A DNA stretch of 64,000 nucleotides from an uncultured Lachnospiraceae bacterium (GTDB lineage: Bacteria; Bacillota; Clostridia; Lachnospirales; Lachnospiraceae). The stretch spans positions 1-64,000 of the forward strand of contig CACWLA010000004.1 of the NCBI GenBank assembly GCA_902761665.1. Direction: 5' to 3'. The position numbers and the translations under genes were made by a program. Positions 34,514 to 42,937 of this stretch are shown piece after piece (the stretch's first letter is position 1; each line of letters opens with the position of its first letter). A model generated the notes under the pieces. The model worked only from the letters and a program-made list of their open reading frames with translations. It was not told where the DNA came from and searched no databases.

Positions 34514-34528
34514 TTCCCTGTCCGGGAA
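34514..34528 (-). promoter_or_regulatory. Leader hairpin of rpsF, possible S6:S18 site
   Basis: In the 5' leader TTCCC-GGACA-GGGAA forms a small hairpin (minus strand) about 28 bases before the rpsF start. Many Firmicutes have an S6:S18-binding leader with a CCG-containing hairpin at this place. The stem is short and I cannot confirm the consensus, so this is a candidate only. Confidence 0.35.
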
Positions 34529-34558
34529 AGCAAGGATCGTGATATGTCACAGCGATAT

Positions 34559-34587
34559 ACTTTAACATGCCCCGTGCGGAAATGCAA
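34559..34587 (-). promoter_or_regulatory. Candidate promoter of rpsF-ssb-rpsR
   Basis: On the minus strand TTGCAT (34582-34587), a 17-base spacer and TAAAGT (34559-34564). Both elements deviate from consensus at two positions. Confidence 0.5.
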
Positions 34588-34623
34588 GGGGTTTTTTAAA
34601 CTTTTCCTTAAGGAATAAATAAG

Positions 34624-35430
34624 TCATCCGCGGCGCAGGCTGACCTCGCCGGCGGTGACGTGCTGCTCGCCTTCCTGCGTCAGAAAACGAAGGGCGCCGT
34701 CAGGGGAAATGCCCATGGCTCTCCCTTCGGCAAAGCTGCCGTCCGCCGCGATCACGCGGCAAATTTCACCCTTCCATTCCATCGACGATTCATATTCATC
34801 TATGATGAAGGAAATATTTCCCGTCTCTTCCCACTCTGCGATGAGTTTTATCATTTCAGCGGTGATCCCCGTCATCAGGTCTTCGCGCACGGCCGTGATG
34901 CCGGCCTCCTCCAGTGAGACCGCGATCTCCGCGACCTCTTCCGAATAGGCAGTCTTCGTCACGTTGATCCCGATGCCGAGAATGACGTAGTCCGCGGCGC
35001 CGCCTGAAAGCTTCGTCTCTGCCAGGATCCCGCAGACCTTCCGGTCCAACAGACGGATATCGTTCGGCCACTTGATCTTCGGCGCTGCGCCGAGCGCCTT
35101 CAGGCAGCGCGCGACGGCGATCCCGGCAAGGATGGTCAGTTCGGACAGCGCGGAAAGTTCCACCTTCGGCCGCAGCACCAGGCTCATGGCGATGCTGCTG
35201 CCCGCCGGTGTTTCCCAGACGCGCCCGCGTCTTCCCTTGCCGGCCGTCTGCCGGTCCGCCGTCACCATGGTAAAATCCGGCGCGCCGGCAGCTGCAAGCG
35301 TCGCCGCGCGGTCGTTTGTCGACGGCAGCACGTCCCAGGCTTCAAAAAACGGAAGGCGTGCGCCTTCCTCTTCTTTGCCAACGATCACTGCTGTCTTCCA
35401 TGCATTTTTCAGACGTTCCCGATCGATCAT
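34624..35430 (-). CDS. birA: Biotin-[acetyl-CoA-carboxylase] ligase, catalytic-only form
   Basis: The 268-residue protein has the biotin-ligase core: STNDRAATLAAAG, the adenylate loop ADRQTAGKGRRGRVWETPAG, KWPNDIRLLDRKVCGILAET and GIGINV. It lacks the N-terminal HTH domain of bifunctional BirA, so it should biotinylate carrier proteins without acting as a repressor. The start overlaps the stop of the upstream membrane-protein gene by four bases. Confidence 0.95.
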   Translation of the reverse strand: MIDRERLKNAWKTAVIVGKEEEGARLPFFEAWDVLPSTNDRAATLAAAGAPDFTMVTADRQTAGKGRRGRVWETPAGSSIAMSLVLRPKVELSALSELTILAGIAVARCLKALGAAPKIKWPNDIRLLDRKVCGILAETKLSGGAADYVILGIGINVTKTAYSEEVAEIAVSLEEAGITAVREDLMTGITAEMIKLIAEWEETGNISFIIDEYESSMEWKGEICRVIAADGSFAEGRAMGISPDGALRFLTQEGEQHVTAGEVSLRRG

Positions 35431-35705
35431 CCCAGACTCCTGTAACTGATGAAAGTGAGCGCGGCAAGGGAAAGTGCAAGGAGGATCCGCAGGCCGCCTT
35501 TCAGCATGCGGCGCCGCTCATCCTCCGCAAAGATCTTCACCGCAGCTGCCAGATAATATATTCCGCAGAGTGCGAAAACATACGGTGCGTAGTGCAGAGT
35601 CGGTCCCTTGATGAGGCTGAGAAGCACCAGCACCAAGGCGCCGCCTGCGCAGACGATGAAGACTGCGTTCAGCACCGTATTCAAATGGTTAAGGAAACGT
35701 CCCAT
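35427..35705 (-). CDS. Small three-helix membrane protein, unknown
   Basis: The 92-residue protein has three hydrophobic segments (about 11-32, 38-58 and 70-87) with a charged loop FAEDERRRMLKGG between the last two. It is coupled to birA by a four-base overlap and has GGAGAAAC before the ATG. It lies just downstream of the RNase P RNA. No family recognised. Confidence 0.7.
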   Translation of the reverse strand: MGRFLNHLNTVLNAVFIVCAGGALVLVLLSLIKGPTLHYAPYVFALCGIYYLAAAVKIFAEDERRRMLKGGLRILLALSLAALTFISYRSLG

Positions 35706-35721
35706 GTTTCTCCTTTATCAG

Positions 35722-36062
35722 CGGAGCAGGGCTGTAAGCCGGGTTCTGTCGAGGATGATCATCTGTCTAGACCGCCCGTTGCCGGACGGCTCAAGCGACC
35801 TACCCGAAGGCAGACGGGCCGCCTTATGCCTTCTGTTTGGTCTTGCTTCGGATGGGGCTTGCCCTGCCTCCTGCATTGCTGCCGGAGCGGTAGTCTCTTG
35901 CACTGCCGTTTCACCCTTACCGCCTGCTGACGCAGACGGCGGTCTGTTCTCTGTGGCGCTTTCCCGGGAGTCGCCTCCGCCGGACGTTATCCGGCATCCT
36001 GCCCTGTGAAGCCCGGACTTTCCTCACGGCCCGAAGGCCCCGCGATCATCCGCCCTGCTCCG
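35722..36062 (-). ncRNA. rnpB: RNase P RNA, bacterial type
   Basis: The minus strand contains the conserved RNase P RNA landmarks in order. These are the P1 5' strand CGGAGCAGGGC, GAGGAAAGTCCGGGC near the 5' end, AGGGTGAAACGGCAGTGCAA in the middle, and ACAGAACCCGGCTTAC followed by the P1 3' strand CCCTGCTCCG. P1 closes perfectly between 35722 and 36062, which sets both ends, about 341 nt. It is the catalytic RNA that matures tRNA 5' ends. Promoter at 36071-36099. The class (A, likely) needs a covariance search. Confidence 0.96.
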
Positions 36063-36070
36063 CAGTCCCA

Positions 36071-36099
36071 TATATAGCATGAAAAGCCGGGGATTTCAA
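36071..36099 (-). promoter_or_regulatory. Promoter of rnpB
   Basis: TTGAAA (36094-36099), a 17-base spacer and TATATA (36071-36076) on the minus strand place transcription start about seven bases downstream, exactly at the RNA 5' end near 36063. Confidence 0.85.
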
Positions 36100-36203
36100 G
36101 GCGCAAATCATCCGGCAGGCCCGGGCGGTCCCGAACCCAGCCCGGTGCCGTCAAAAACGAATTTTCTTAATAAAAATTTCACCTCAAAAAGTACAAAAAG
36201 CGC

Positions 36204-36232
36204 TTGCCAAGCCTCTGCATTTCGTGTATACT
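36204..36232 (+). promoter_or_regulatory. Promoter of the LytTR regulator gene
   Basis: TTGCCA (36204-36209), a 17-base spacer and TATACT (36227-36232), about 59 bases before the start codon. Confidence 0.75.
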
Positions 36233-36290
36233 GCAGGCATTCCGCGAATATCGCGCTCTTCAGCTTTTTTAGAAGGGATGCTTAAGTACC

Positions 36291-37097
36291 ATGAAGCAGA
36301 AAGAAATCTCCGCACTGTCCCTCGAAGTCGTCAGCCAGTTCTTTGACGGCACCCCTGAACCTCTGATGGAACATCTGAGTGAAAACGTCCTCTGGCTCGG
36401 TCCCCGGGACGGCCAGTTCCTGCACGGCAGGGACGTACTTTGTTCCATGATCCGGCAGTGGCACGAGAAAGCCGTTTATACCCTCGGCAACATGTCCACG
36501 CAGATCTCTCCTGTCGGCAAGAAAGGCATGAACATCGTACTCTTCTACGACGTCCTTGCGCATCTGCCGGAGGGCACTTCCGTCGTCAGCCGCCACCGCA
36601 CGCTTCTGGCGTGGGAGGAGCAGAAACTCCAGATCGATGACGAGGAAGAGTCCGCGCCGCGCCTGACCATGATCATGATCTCGAACGCCTTCTCCAGTGA
36701 GGGGAGCCGTTTTCCCTTCGATGAACTTCCTTCACGGTCAAAGACTGCGGAACTTCCGAAGCGCATCCTGGTCCGCGGGATGAAGGACGAATCGCACTAT
36801 CTGGATGCTGACAGCGTCATCTATATCGAAAGTACGGACAGCAGCCATCACAGCCTGATCCATACCGAAAACAAGGTCATTCCCTGCCTGGACAAGGTAA
36901 CCAGCCTCGCTGAGCGCTACAGCGACTGCCTCCTGCGCTGCCATGCCTCCTACCTGGTGAATCCTTTCTACGTGCGCAGCCTGAAGCGTTTTTCGCTGAC
37001 GCTGGCGGACGGGACGGTCCTTCCGGTTCCGGAAAAGAAGTACACCGCCTTCAAGCGGATGCTGAACAGCTGGGCTGAGAATCACAAGAAAGGCTGA
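36291..37097 (+). CDS. NTF2-like plus LytTR DNA-binding regulator
   Basis: The 268-residue protein has an N-terminal domain (about 8-125) that looks like a SnoaL/NTF2-like fold: VVSQFFDGTPEPLMEHLSENVLWLGPRDGQFLHGRDVL. The C-terminal LytTR domain (about 160-262) has SHYLDADSVIYIESTDSSHHSLIHT and RCHASYLVNPFYVRSLKRFSLTLADG. It lacks a receiver domain, so it is not a classical response regulator. The NTF2-like cone could bind a small ligand. It stands alone between rnpB and a terminator, with its own promoter. Targets unknown. Confidence 0.87.
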   Translation: MKQKEISALSLEVVSQFFDGTPEPLMEHLSENVLWLGPRDGQFLHGRDVLCSMIRQWHEKAVYTLGNMSTQISPVGKKGMNIVLFYDVLAHLPEGTSVVSRHRTLLAWEEQKLQIDDEEESAPRLTMIMISNAFSSEGSRFPFDELPSRSKTAELPKRILVRGMKDESHYLDADSVIYIESTDSSHHSLIHTENKVIPCLDKVTSLAERYSDCLLRCHASYLVNPFYVRSLKRFSLTLADGTVLPVPEKKYTAFKRMLNSWAENHKKG

Positions 37098-37121
37098 AAA
37101 CAGCCGGTACACCGAAACAAA

Positions 37122-37150
37122 ACGGGCCGCCCGCAGGCGGTCCGTTTTTT
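37122..37150. terminator. Bidirectional terminator
   Basis: CGGGCCGCC and GGCGGTCCG form a stem around CGCA, with AACAAAAC before and TTTTTT after. It lies between the convergent LytTR regulator and nucleoside kinase genes. Confidence 0.85.
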
Positions 37151-37164
37151 CGTGCCGTGATCAT

Positions 37165-38823
37165 TTACACGTGGAAGATGCTTCCCCCGATGAATTCCTT
37201 GAGCAGGGAGTTCTGCGGTACCTGCGTGGAATCCGTCGCCAGGAAATAGTTGAAGAAACGCAGCAGGCGGGTCGCTTCCGAGAAAGCCGGCGAATCTTCG
37301 CCGATCCCGAAGAGCAGCTGCTCCGCATAGGATTTCAGCACCGAAAGCTCGTAGACCAGCGAAGAGTTGAAGACCACGTCTGCGCTCTCCTGGTACGGGA
37401 AGATGTTCTTGTGTTCCCCGTGCCGCACGCTGGCCCAGCGGGCGATCGTATCCTCCGCCGAGTAACCCCTTGTCCGCGCGTCGCGCACCATGCGGCGGAT
37501 CAGACGGCCGTCGGAGGTCGGGATCCGGTTGTGCTCGTCGATATTGATCGTGGTCAGCGCGGAAATGTAGATCTTGAATTTCTGATCCGCCGGGATCCGA
37601 TAGCTCAGTTCTTCGTTCAGGCAATGGATGCCTTCGATCACGAGAATGTCGTTCGGTCCGAGCTTAAGGAAATTCCCCTTGTACTCCGGCATGCCGGTCT
37701 TGAAATTGAAGGTCGGCAGCTGGACTTCCTTCCCGGCCATGAGTCCCAGCATGTCTTCGTTGAACAGCTCGGTGTCCACCGCCTTGATCGATTCGAAATC
37801 GTACTCGCCGTTCTCATCGCGCGGCGTCCGGTCGCGGCTGACAAAGTAATTGTCCACCTCGATGGGATGCGGGCGGAGCCCCAGGCCGCGCAGTTGCACG
37901 GAGAGGCGGTGCGAAAAGCTCGTCTTGCCCGAAGAAGACGGGCCGGCGATCATCACGCACTTGACCGAAGGCCTTTCAGCAATCATCGTGGCGATGGCGG
38001 CGATCTTCATTTCCTGCCTGGCCTCAGCCATCAGGATCATGTCGGCGATCTCCCCCTTTGCGATCTTCTGATTGATCGCGCCGACGGTGTCCATGTCCAT
38101 CTCCTCGCACCAGTCGGAGGTGTCCTGCAGCACGTTAAACAGCTTGGGCTGCGGCAGCAGAGGTTCTACGGTCTCGGGCGCTGCCTGCTTTGGCATGAGC
38201 AGTGCCATGCCGGCTTCGTAAGGCACCACTTCGAAATATTTCAAATACCCGGTCGAAGGCACGGTGAAGCCGTAGAAATAGTCGACGTAGTCTTCGATGC
38301 TGTAGAGATTGACCGTGGAACTGCGGCGGAAGCGCAGCAGGTCGTCCTTGTCCTGCATGCCGATCTCACGGAAATACTTCCGCGCGACATCAACATGGAC
38401 GCTTTTTTTCCTGATCGGCAGATCCGCTGCGGTAAGCGCCTTCATGCGTTCTGTCAGCCGGGCAGCATATTCCGCCGTCACCGGGCGTCTGTCCCTGAAT
38501 TCGACGTAATAACCGTTGATGACGGAAAACTTGACCAGAAACTGCTCTTCTTCACGGGTCGCTGACAGGTCGTGGATCGCCTTCCCCATCAGCATCAGCA
38601 TGCTGCGCTCATAGGTCAGCATGCCGTCGCGCTCGGCCGTCGTGATGAACCGCACCTCTTCGTTGTCGGAAACAGTCTTGAACAGTTCCTTCAGTTTGCC
38701 CCGAACCTTGGCCAGAACGATGCGATGCTCGAATTCCGGCTGTATCTGTTCAGCCATCGTGAGGTAGGATGTCCCAACGGGAACTTCCAGTTTTTTTCCG
38801 TTGTTGTATGTGATCTCGATCAT
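37165..38823 (-). CDS. Nucleoside (uridine-like) kinase with N-terminal TGS/ThrRS-like region
   Basis: The 552-residue protein has an N-terminal ThrRS-like TGS segment (about 1-65) and a second ThrRS-like editing-domain remnant (about 70-200). The C-terminal P-loop kinase domain (about 285-500) has MIAGPSSSGKTSFSHRL and the lid motif IPTSDGRLIRRMVRDARTRGYS. This architecture is conserved in clostridia and annotated as a uridine kinase-related nucleoside kinase. Why a ThrRS-like half is retained is unknown. Its substrate is not certain from sequence. Confidence 0.9.
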   Translation of the reverse strand: MIEITYNNGKKLEVPVGTSYLTMAEQIQPEFEHRIVLAKVRGKLKELFKTVSDNEEVRFITTAERDGMLTYERSMLMLMGKAIHDLSATREEEQFLVKFSVINGYYVEFRDRRPVTAEYAARLTERMKALTAADLPIRKKSVHVDVARKYFREIGMQDKDDLLRFRRSSTVNLYSIEDYVDYFYGFTVPSTGYLKYFEVVPYEAGMALLMPKQAAPETVEPLLPQPKLFNVLQDTSDWCEEMDMDTVGAINQKIAKGEIADMILMAEARQEMKIAAIATMIAERPSVKCVMIAGPSSSGKTSFSHRLSVQLRGLGLRPHPIEVDNYFVSRDRTPRDENGEYDFESIKAVDTELFNEDMLGLMAGKEVQLPTFNFKTGMPEYKGNFLKLGPNDILVIEGIHCLNEELSYRIPADQKFKIYISALTTINIDEHNRIPTSDGRLIRRMVRDARTRGYSAEDTIARWASVRHGEHKNIFPYQESADVVFNSSLVYELSVLKSYAEQLLFGIGEDSPAFSEATRLLRFFNYFLATDSTQVPQNSLLKEFIGGSIFHV

Positions 38824-38853
38824 AAAGCCATTGCTCCTTTGGGAATTGCCCGG

Positions 38854-40287
38854 TCAGAACTTCCTTCCGCTGCCGGCGTGCGAGGTGCCGGAGGACGAAA
38901 CATGACCTCCGCTGTACGTGGAGCTGCCTCCGCTTCCGGAGCCGCTGCTCTTATTCTGCTGCGGCGGGCTGTAGACCCGCGTCGTCGTAACGTCGATGAA
39001 TCTGTCGTAGCTGTTCACCACCTGGAAGCTGCCGTCGACCAGATAATCGTTGGAGTCGAAGGCGGTCCGGACCGTCTTCATGCTGGCAGCCGCACTTCCG
39101 CGGGAGACCCCGCCGGAAAGAAGGCCGGCGAGCGCCGCAAATACGCCGCTCATGATCCAGCTGCCCGTGCTGTGAGGCACCTTATTGCTCTTCAGAGCTT
39201 TGTCAAGCAGTTTCAGATAGGTCTCGCAGCCCGCTGCCGCACTGTCCGCCTTGTATGCGTCGTTCTCGCTCATCTCAAGCAGGCGCGCGACCGAGCCTTC
39301 GTCTTTCAGCACGGAAGGAACATCCCCTTCGGTATAGAGCGCATAGCCGCCGGTCCCGCCGGACAGCATGACCAGCAGCACGCCGCTGTAATCGCTGAAG
39401 AGACCGTAGCCGCCGTACTGATAGAAGGCTTTCGCATAGGCGTTCTTCCCCATGCCGCAGTCGCTGCGGGCCGTGTGGATGACCACGTCCACGCCGTAGC
39501 GTTCAGACAGGGCAGCCGCCTTTTCCTCAAGCGACTTCGCCTCGCTCTTGGAAAACCACCCTGCCGTATCGGAGATGCGCGGCGCGTCCGCGTTTTTTTC
39601 ACGCACCCAGCCTGCCTGCTCTTCCACGGTCGGATACCAGATCGGGGCGAACGGCACGCCGTAGGTCAGCCAGGTCCCGACGTTGCCGATCCAGTCGGTG
39701 ACGCCCTCGGCATAGCGTCCGGAGACCATATAGCCGTAGAGTGCATCATCCAGCTGGTTGGCAATGGCTTCCGTGTAGCGCACGGGACCGTCCCCGGTCG
39801 ACGGGACCAAACGGCCTGCAACGCTCGTCCACCAGCCGCGGTTTCCGGGTTCCATGCAGATGAACAGCACGATGCCGTCCCGGCCGGGACCGAAGCCGTA
39901 GCCGTTGTAATCGTAGAAATCGTCAGCATATTCCTGATGGCTCATGCCGTAGGCGTTATCGTCCGTAACGACCACGATGTCCGCGTTTCCGCGGGCAGAC
40001 TGTTCCCCTATCGCCTTCAGGATCGCGGCTTCTTCCTCATCGGTGAAGAGGTCCGCCGTATCCACCACGCGCGGGGCGTCTGCATCGTTGAAGAACTGGA
40101 AGCCAGCGGTGCTCTCGGGGTACCAGGCAGGCTTATCCGAACCCGGCGCAGGACTGATCAGTGAAATGTCCGAAGCGGGTGCGGGGCTGCCGAGGAGCGG
40201 TGCATCGGCCTTGGCCCTGCCCGCAGGAATGAGAAGCGCCGCAGCCAGAAGAAGGATCATCCAGAGTTTCTTACGCATCGCTCTCAC
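38854..40287 (-). CDS. Membrane protein with two tandem TPM domains
   Basis: The 477-residue protein has a signal peptide, then a TPM domain (about 75-180: VVDTADLFTDEEEAAI ... RDGIVLFICMEP). A second TPM-like domain follows (about 248-345: ISDTAGWFSKSEAKSLEEKA ... DYSGVLLVMLSGG). After that come a membrane segment (about 385-400) and a Gly/Ser-rich tail ending SHAGSGRKF. TPM (DUF477) proteins are envelope proteins, some with phosphatase activity or roles in photosystem repair. It is directly downstream of the zinc-ribbon gene, three bases apart. Confidence 0.82.
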   Translation of the reverse strand: MRAMRKKLWMILLLAAALLIPAGRAKADAPLLGSPAPASDISLISPAPGSDKPAWYPESTAGFQFFNDADAPRVVDTADLFTDEEEAAILKAIGEQSARGNADIVVVTDDNAYGMSHQEYADDFYDYNGYGFGPGRDGIVLFICMEPGNRGWWTSVAGRLVPSTGDGPVRYTEAIANQLDDALYGYMVSGRYAEGVTDWIGNVGTWLTYGVPFAPIWYPTVEEQAGWVREKNADAPRISDTAGWFSKSEAKSLEEKAAALSERYGVDVVIHTARSDCGMGKNAYAKAFYQYGGYGLFSDYSGVLLVMLSGGTGGYALYTEGDVPSVLKDEGSVARLLEMSENDAYKADSAAAGCETYLKLLDKALKSNKVPHSTGSWIMSGVFAALAGLLSGGVSRGSAAASMKTVRTAFDSNDYLVDGSFQVVNSYDRFIDVTTTRVYSPPQQNKSSGSGSGGSSTYSGGHVSSSGTSHAGSGRKF

Positions 40288-40290
40288 CTC

Positions 40291-41364
40291 CTACTGCAGG
40301 AACAGCAGCCAGTTGGCCGCCATGATCACGGCGGCGCCGATGGCCGCCCATTTCCAGAAGTATTTTCTCTTAAGCGCGGCGTCTTCGGGAAGTGTGCCGA
40401 CGACCTTGCCGGTCTGGCCGTTCACGGCGAAGCTGTACTTTTCACCGTTCCACTTTACGTCAAAGACGTACACCGGCAGCAGCACGAAGCGTGCCGTGGA
40501 ATTCGACATGTCGAGCTGCGAGCGGTCTGACAGCGTCACGTCGGAGAACCCTGCCGTCGCGCGGCTCATCGCGATCGTCAGCGTGCTGTTGAGCACGCGG
40601 CGGTCCGTTCTGGCCTTCATTTCCTTCGCATTCTTATCCCAGCGGTCAGCCACGTATCCGGCCAGATAGTCGGTGTTGAAGGCCTTCAGCGCCTTGAAAT
40701 CGAAGGGTTCGAGGGAATCCATGAGGGCGTCTTCCATGCGTTCGCTCGCATCGGTCGGAATGTCGCGGAAGCTCATTTTGATCGACCGGTGCAGCTCGTA
40801 ATTCTGATGCTCGGTGACCACGTAGTCGCCGTCGCGGTAGGTGCGGTCGCAGCTGCCGTTGAATACGATCTCGCCGGCCGGATTGGAATCATAGAGCCAG
40901 AACGGGACGTACACGCCCTGTACGGTGCCGATGCTGCTGTCTGAGAAGAAATTCCGGGGAAGGAGTTTCTTGCCCTTGTAGAAGGAGCGTACGGCCGCGG
41001 GAAGCGCCTTCGGCGTGATGGCAAAGGGGATGATGCCGTCAGGTGTCAGTTCGCCGCCGATCTTATCGGACAGGACGATGTTGCTGCCGCAGTAGGGACA
41101 CACGAGCGAGACAGTCTGCGGGTCACAAACGACTTCCGCGCCGCATGACTGGCAGACGTAGGCTTTCAGGTTCTGCAGGGCTTCATTGCCCGCGGTAAAG
41201 TTCATGCTGCCGACCTGCTGCGCCTGATCCCGATCCGCGGCATCGACCTGTTCGATGGTAAAAACGGAATCGCAGAAATCGCAGCGCAGATTCCCATTTT
41301 CGGGATCGTAATGCAGCGCTGAACCGCAGTTCGGACATTTCCGTCCGCTCACATTGTTCGTCAT
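40291..41364 (-). CDS. TFIIB-type zinc-ribbon membrane-anchored protein
   Basis: The 357-residue protein has two Cys4 zinc ribbons near the N-terminus (CPNCGSALHYDPENGNLRCDFC and CQSCGAEVVCDP ... CPYCG). A middle region with YVPFWLYDSNPAGEI is seen in this clostridial family. It ends with one membrane helix (WAAIGAAVIMAANWLLFLQ). It is often mis-annotated as a helicase-like protein because of the ribbons. It pairs with the TPM gene downstream; a shared envelope role is plausible but unproven. Confidence 0.82.
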   Translation of the reverse strand: MTNNVSGRKCPNCGSALHYDPENGNLRCDFCDSVFTIEQVDAADRDQAQQVGSMNFTAGNEALQNLKAYVCQSCGAEVVCDPQTVSLVCPYCGSNIVLSDKIGGELTPDGIIPFAITPKALPAAVRSFYKGKKLLPRNFFSDSSIGTVQGVYVPFWLYDSNPAGEIVFNGSCDRTYRDGDYVVTEHQNYELHRSIKMSFRDIPTDASERMEDALMDSLEPFDFKALKAFNTDYLAGYVADRWDKNAKEMKARTDRRVLNSTLTIAMSRATAGFSDVTLSDRSQLDMSNSTARFVLLPVYVFDVKWNGEKYSFAVNGQTGKVVGTLPEDAALKRKYFWKWAAIGAAVIMAANWLLFLQ

Positions 41365-41391
41365 GGGTCTCCTTTCTTTATCGCCTGAGGC

Positions 41392-42816
41392 TCAGGCAAA
41401 GTCCAGCTGCTCGAGGTCAAGCAGCGCAAGGATGTAGATCTTCAGGCTTTCCAGCAGTTCCTCTTCGGAAGCGGCTTCTTCTGCGCCGTGGATGGATCCG
41501 GCAAAGGCCGGGCGCGGGCGCTCCGGATGTTCCGGTCCGAAAGCGACGGCATTCGGGAAATGTCTCGCGTAGGTGCCGCCGCCGATGGAGAAAGGCTTAG
41601 CCTCTTTCTCTCCGGTGACCGCCCGATAAGCGTTCATGCAGGCTTCGATCTCGGGGGAATCCGGCTCCTTCCAGAAAGGTGGCGCCGCGAGGCCGGCACT
41701 GATCACGGCCGCGCCGCCGGCAGTCTTCTCAAGGATCTCCGTGATCTCCTCGCCGGTGATATTCGTCGGATAGCGGCAGTCGAGCGTGGTCACGAGGCAG
41801 CCGTTTTCCAGGAAGATCATGCCGCTGACCGCGGTGAGCGGCTTGAAGCGGCCGTCGTCGCGGGCAATGCCGAGCAGGCTCCCGTCAGCCGCATCATGCG
41901 CTTTCAGGGCGAATTCGATAAAGGCCGCCTCTTCGTTCGAAGCGAGGCCGCGGTCCGTGACATAGTGCAGGAGCAGGCCGATCGCATTCACGGTCCCGGC
42001 CGGCATGGCCGCGTGGCCGCCCTTGCCGAAAGCCCGGAGATGCCAGACGCTTCCGCCTTCTTCATCGCCCGTCTTCACTGCTTCGACCTCGGGCGTCTTC
42101 ACCATCAGCGCTTCCTTTTCCGCCGGGACGAATACGTCCGCTTCCGCTTTCTCGGGGATGGCGTTCGGCGCGAAGCCGCCCTTGATGAAACGGATATTGC
42201 CGTTTTCGATCGGCAGGGAACTCATGCGGGCGTGGTAGATGCCCTTTTCGCCGTTGATGAGCGGGAAATCCGCATCCGGCGAGAAGCAGAACAGCGGCGC
42301 CGGATAATGCGCCAGATAGTAGGAAAGGTCACCCATCCCCGTCTCTTCGTTCGCGCCGAGCAGGGCGCGGACCGGATAACGGAGGGGTACGCCGGCATCC
42401 TTCAGATACTTCAGTGCATAGAGGCAGACGACGGAAGGTCCCTTGTCGTCCATCACGCCGCGGCCGATGAGATATCCCTCGCGCTCGCGCATGACGAAGG
42501 GATCGGCAAGCCATCCCTCTCCGGCACCCACGATATCCAGGTGGGTGATGGTGGCAAGGTATTTATCTCCTTCGCCGCCGATGAAGGCGTAGCCGATGCG
42601 GTTTTCACAGTTTCTCGTGCCGAGGCCAAGTTCCCGCGCAACCGCAAGGCCCTCATCCAGTGCCTTCTTCGGACCGGGTCCGAAAGGCGCATCCGCTGCG
42701 GCTGCGGACATGTCTTCCACGCTGTTGACCGCAACGAGCCGCGCGATGTCGCGCCGGATATTTTCCTTTTCCTTCTCGATGAATTCATTTATGTTTTGCA
42801 TTAACCGTTCGTCCAT
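41392..42816 (-). CDS. pepV: M20 family dipeptidase (PepV/Sapep-like)
   Basis: The 474-residue protein has the M20 metal-site motifs: TITHLDIVGAG (His and Asp), GRGVMDDKGPSV (bridging Asp), LLGANEETGMGDL (catalytic Glu plus ligand Glu) and FSPDADFP. The C-terminal end has GGGTYARHFPNAVAFGP with the last His. The length and inserted domain fit PepV/Sapep dipeptidases, which hydrolyse dipeptides in the cytoplasm using Zn or Mn. It is upstream of the zinc-ribbon gene. Confidence 0.93.
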   Translation of the reverse strand: MDERLMQNINEFIEKEKENIRRDIARLVAVNSVEDMSAAAADAPFGPGPKKALDEGLAVARELGLGTRNCENRIGYAFIGGEGDKYLATITHLDIVGAGEGWLADPFVMREREGYLIGRGVMDDKGPSVVCLYALKYLKDAGVPLRYPVRALLGANEETGMGDLSYYLAHYPAPLFCFSPDADFPLINGEKGIYHARMSSLPIENGNIRFIKGGFAPNAIPEKAEADVFVPAEKEALMVKTPEVEAVKTGDEEGGSVWHLRAFGKGGHAAMPAGTVNAIGLLLHYVTDRGLASNEEAAFIEFALKAHDAADGSLLGIARDDGRFKPLTAVSGMIFLENGCLVTTLDCRYPTNITGEEITEILEKTAGGAAVISAGLAAPPFWKEPDSPEIEACMNAYRAVTGEKEAKPFSIGGGTYARHFPNAVAFGPEHPERPRPAFAGSIHGAEEAASEEELLESLKIYILALLDLEQLDFA

Positions 42817-42891
42817 ATGCCATCCTTTCTGTCAGGCAGATTTTTCAGCATATATTATAGCAAAACAGAAAGAAAAACACAATATCGGGCA

Positions 42892-42923
42892 ATAAAAAGG
42901 CAGGCCCCTCCGGGAGCCCGCCA
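42892..42923 (-). terminator. Terminator of the nrfA-ccsBA operon
   Basis: GGCAGGCCCCTCC pairs imperfectly with GGGAGCCCGCC. On the minus strand the stem is followed by TTTTTATT. It lies just beyond the ccsA stop. Confidence 0.75.
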
Positions 42924-42937
42924 TCCTGACGGATCTC

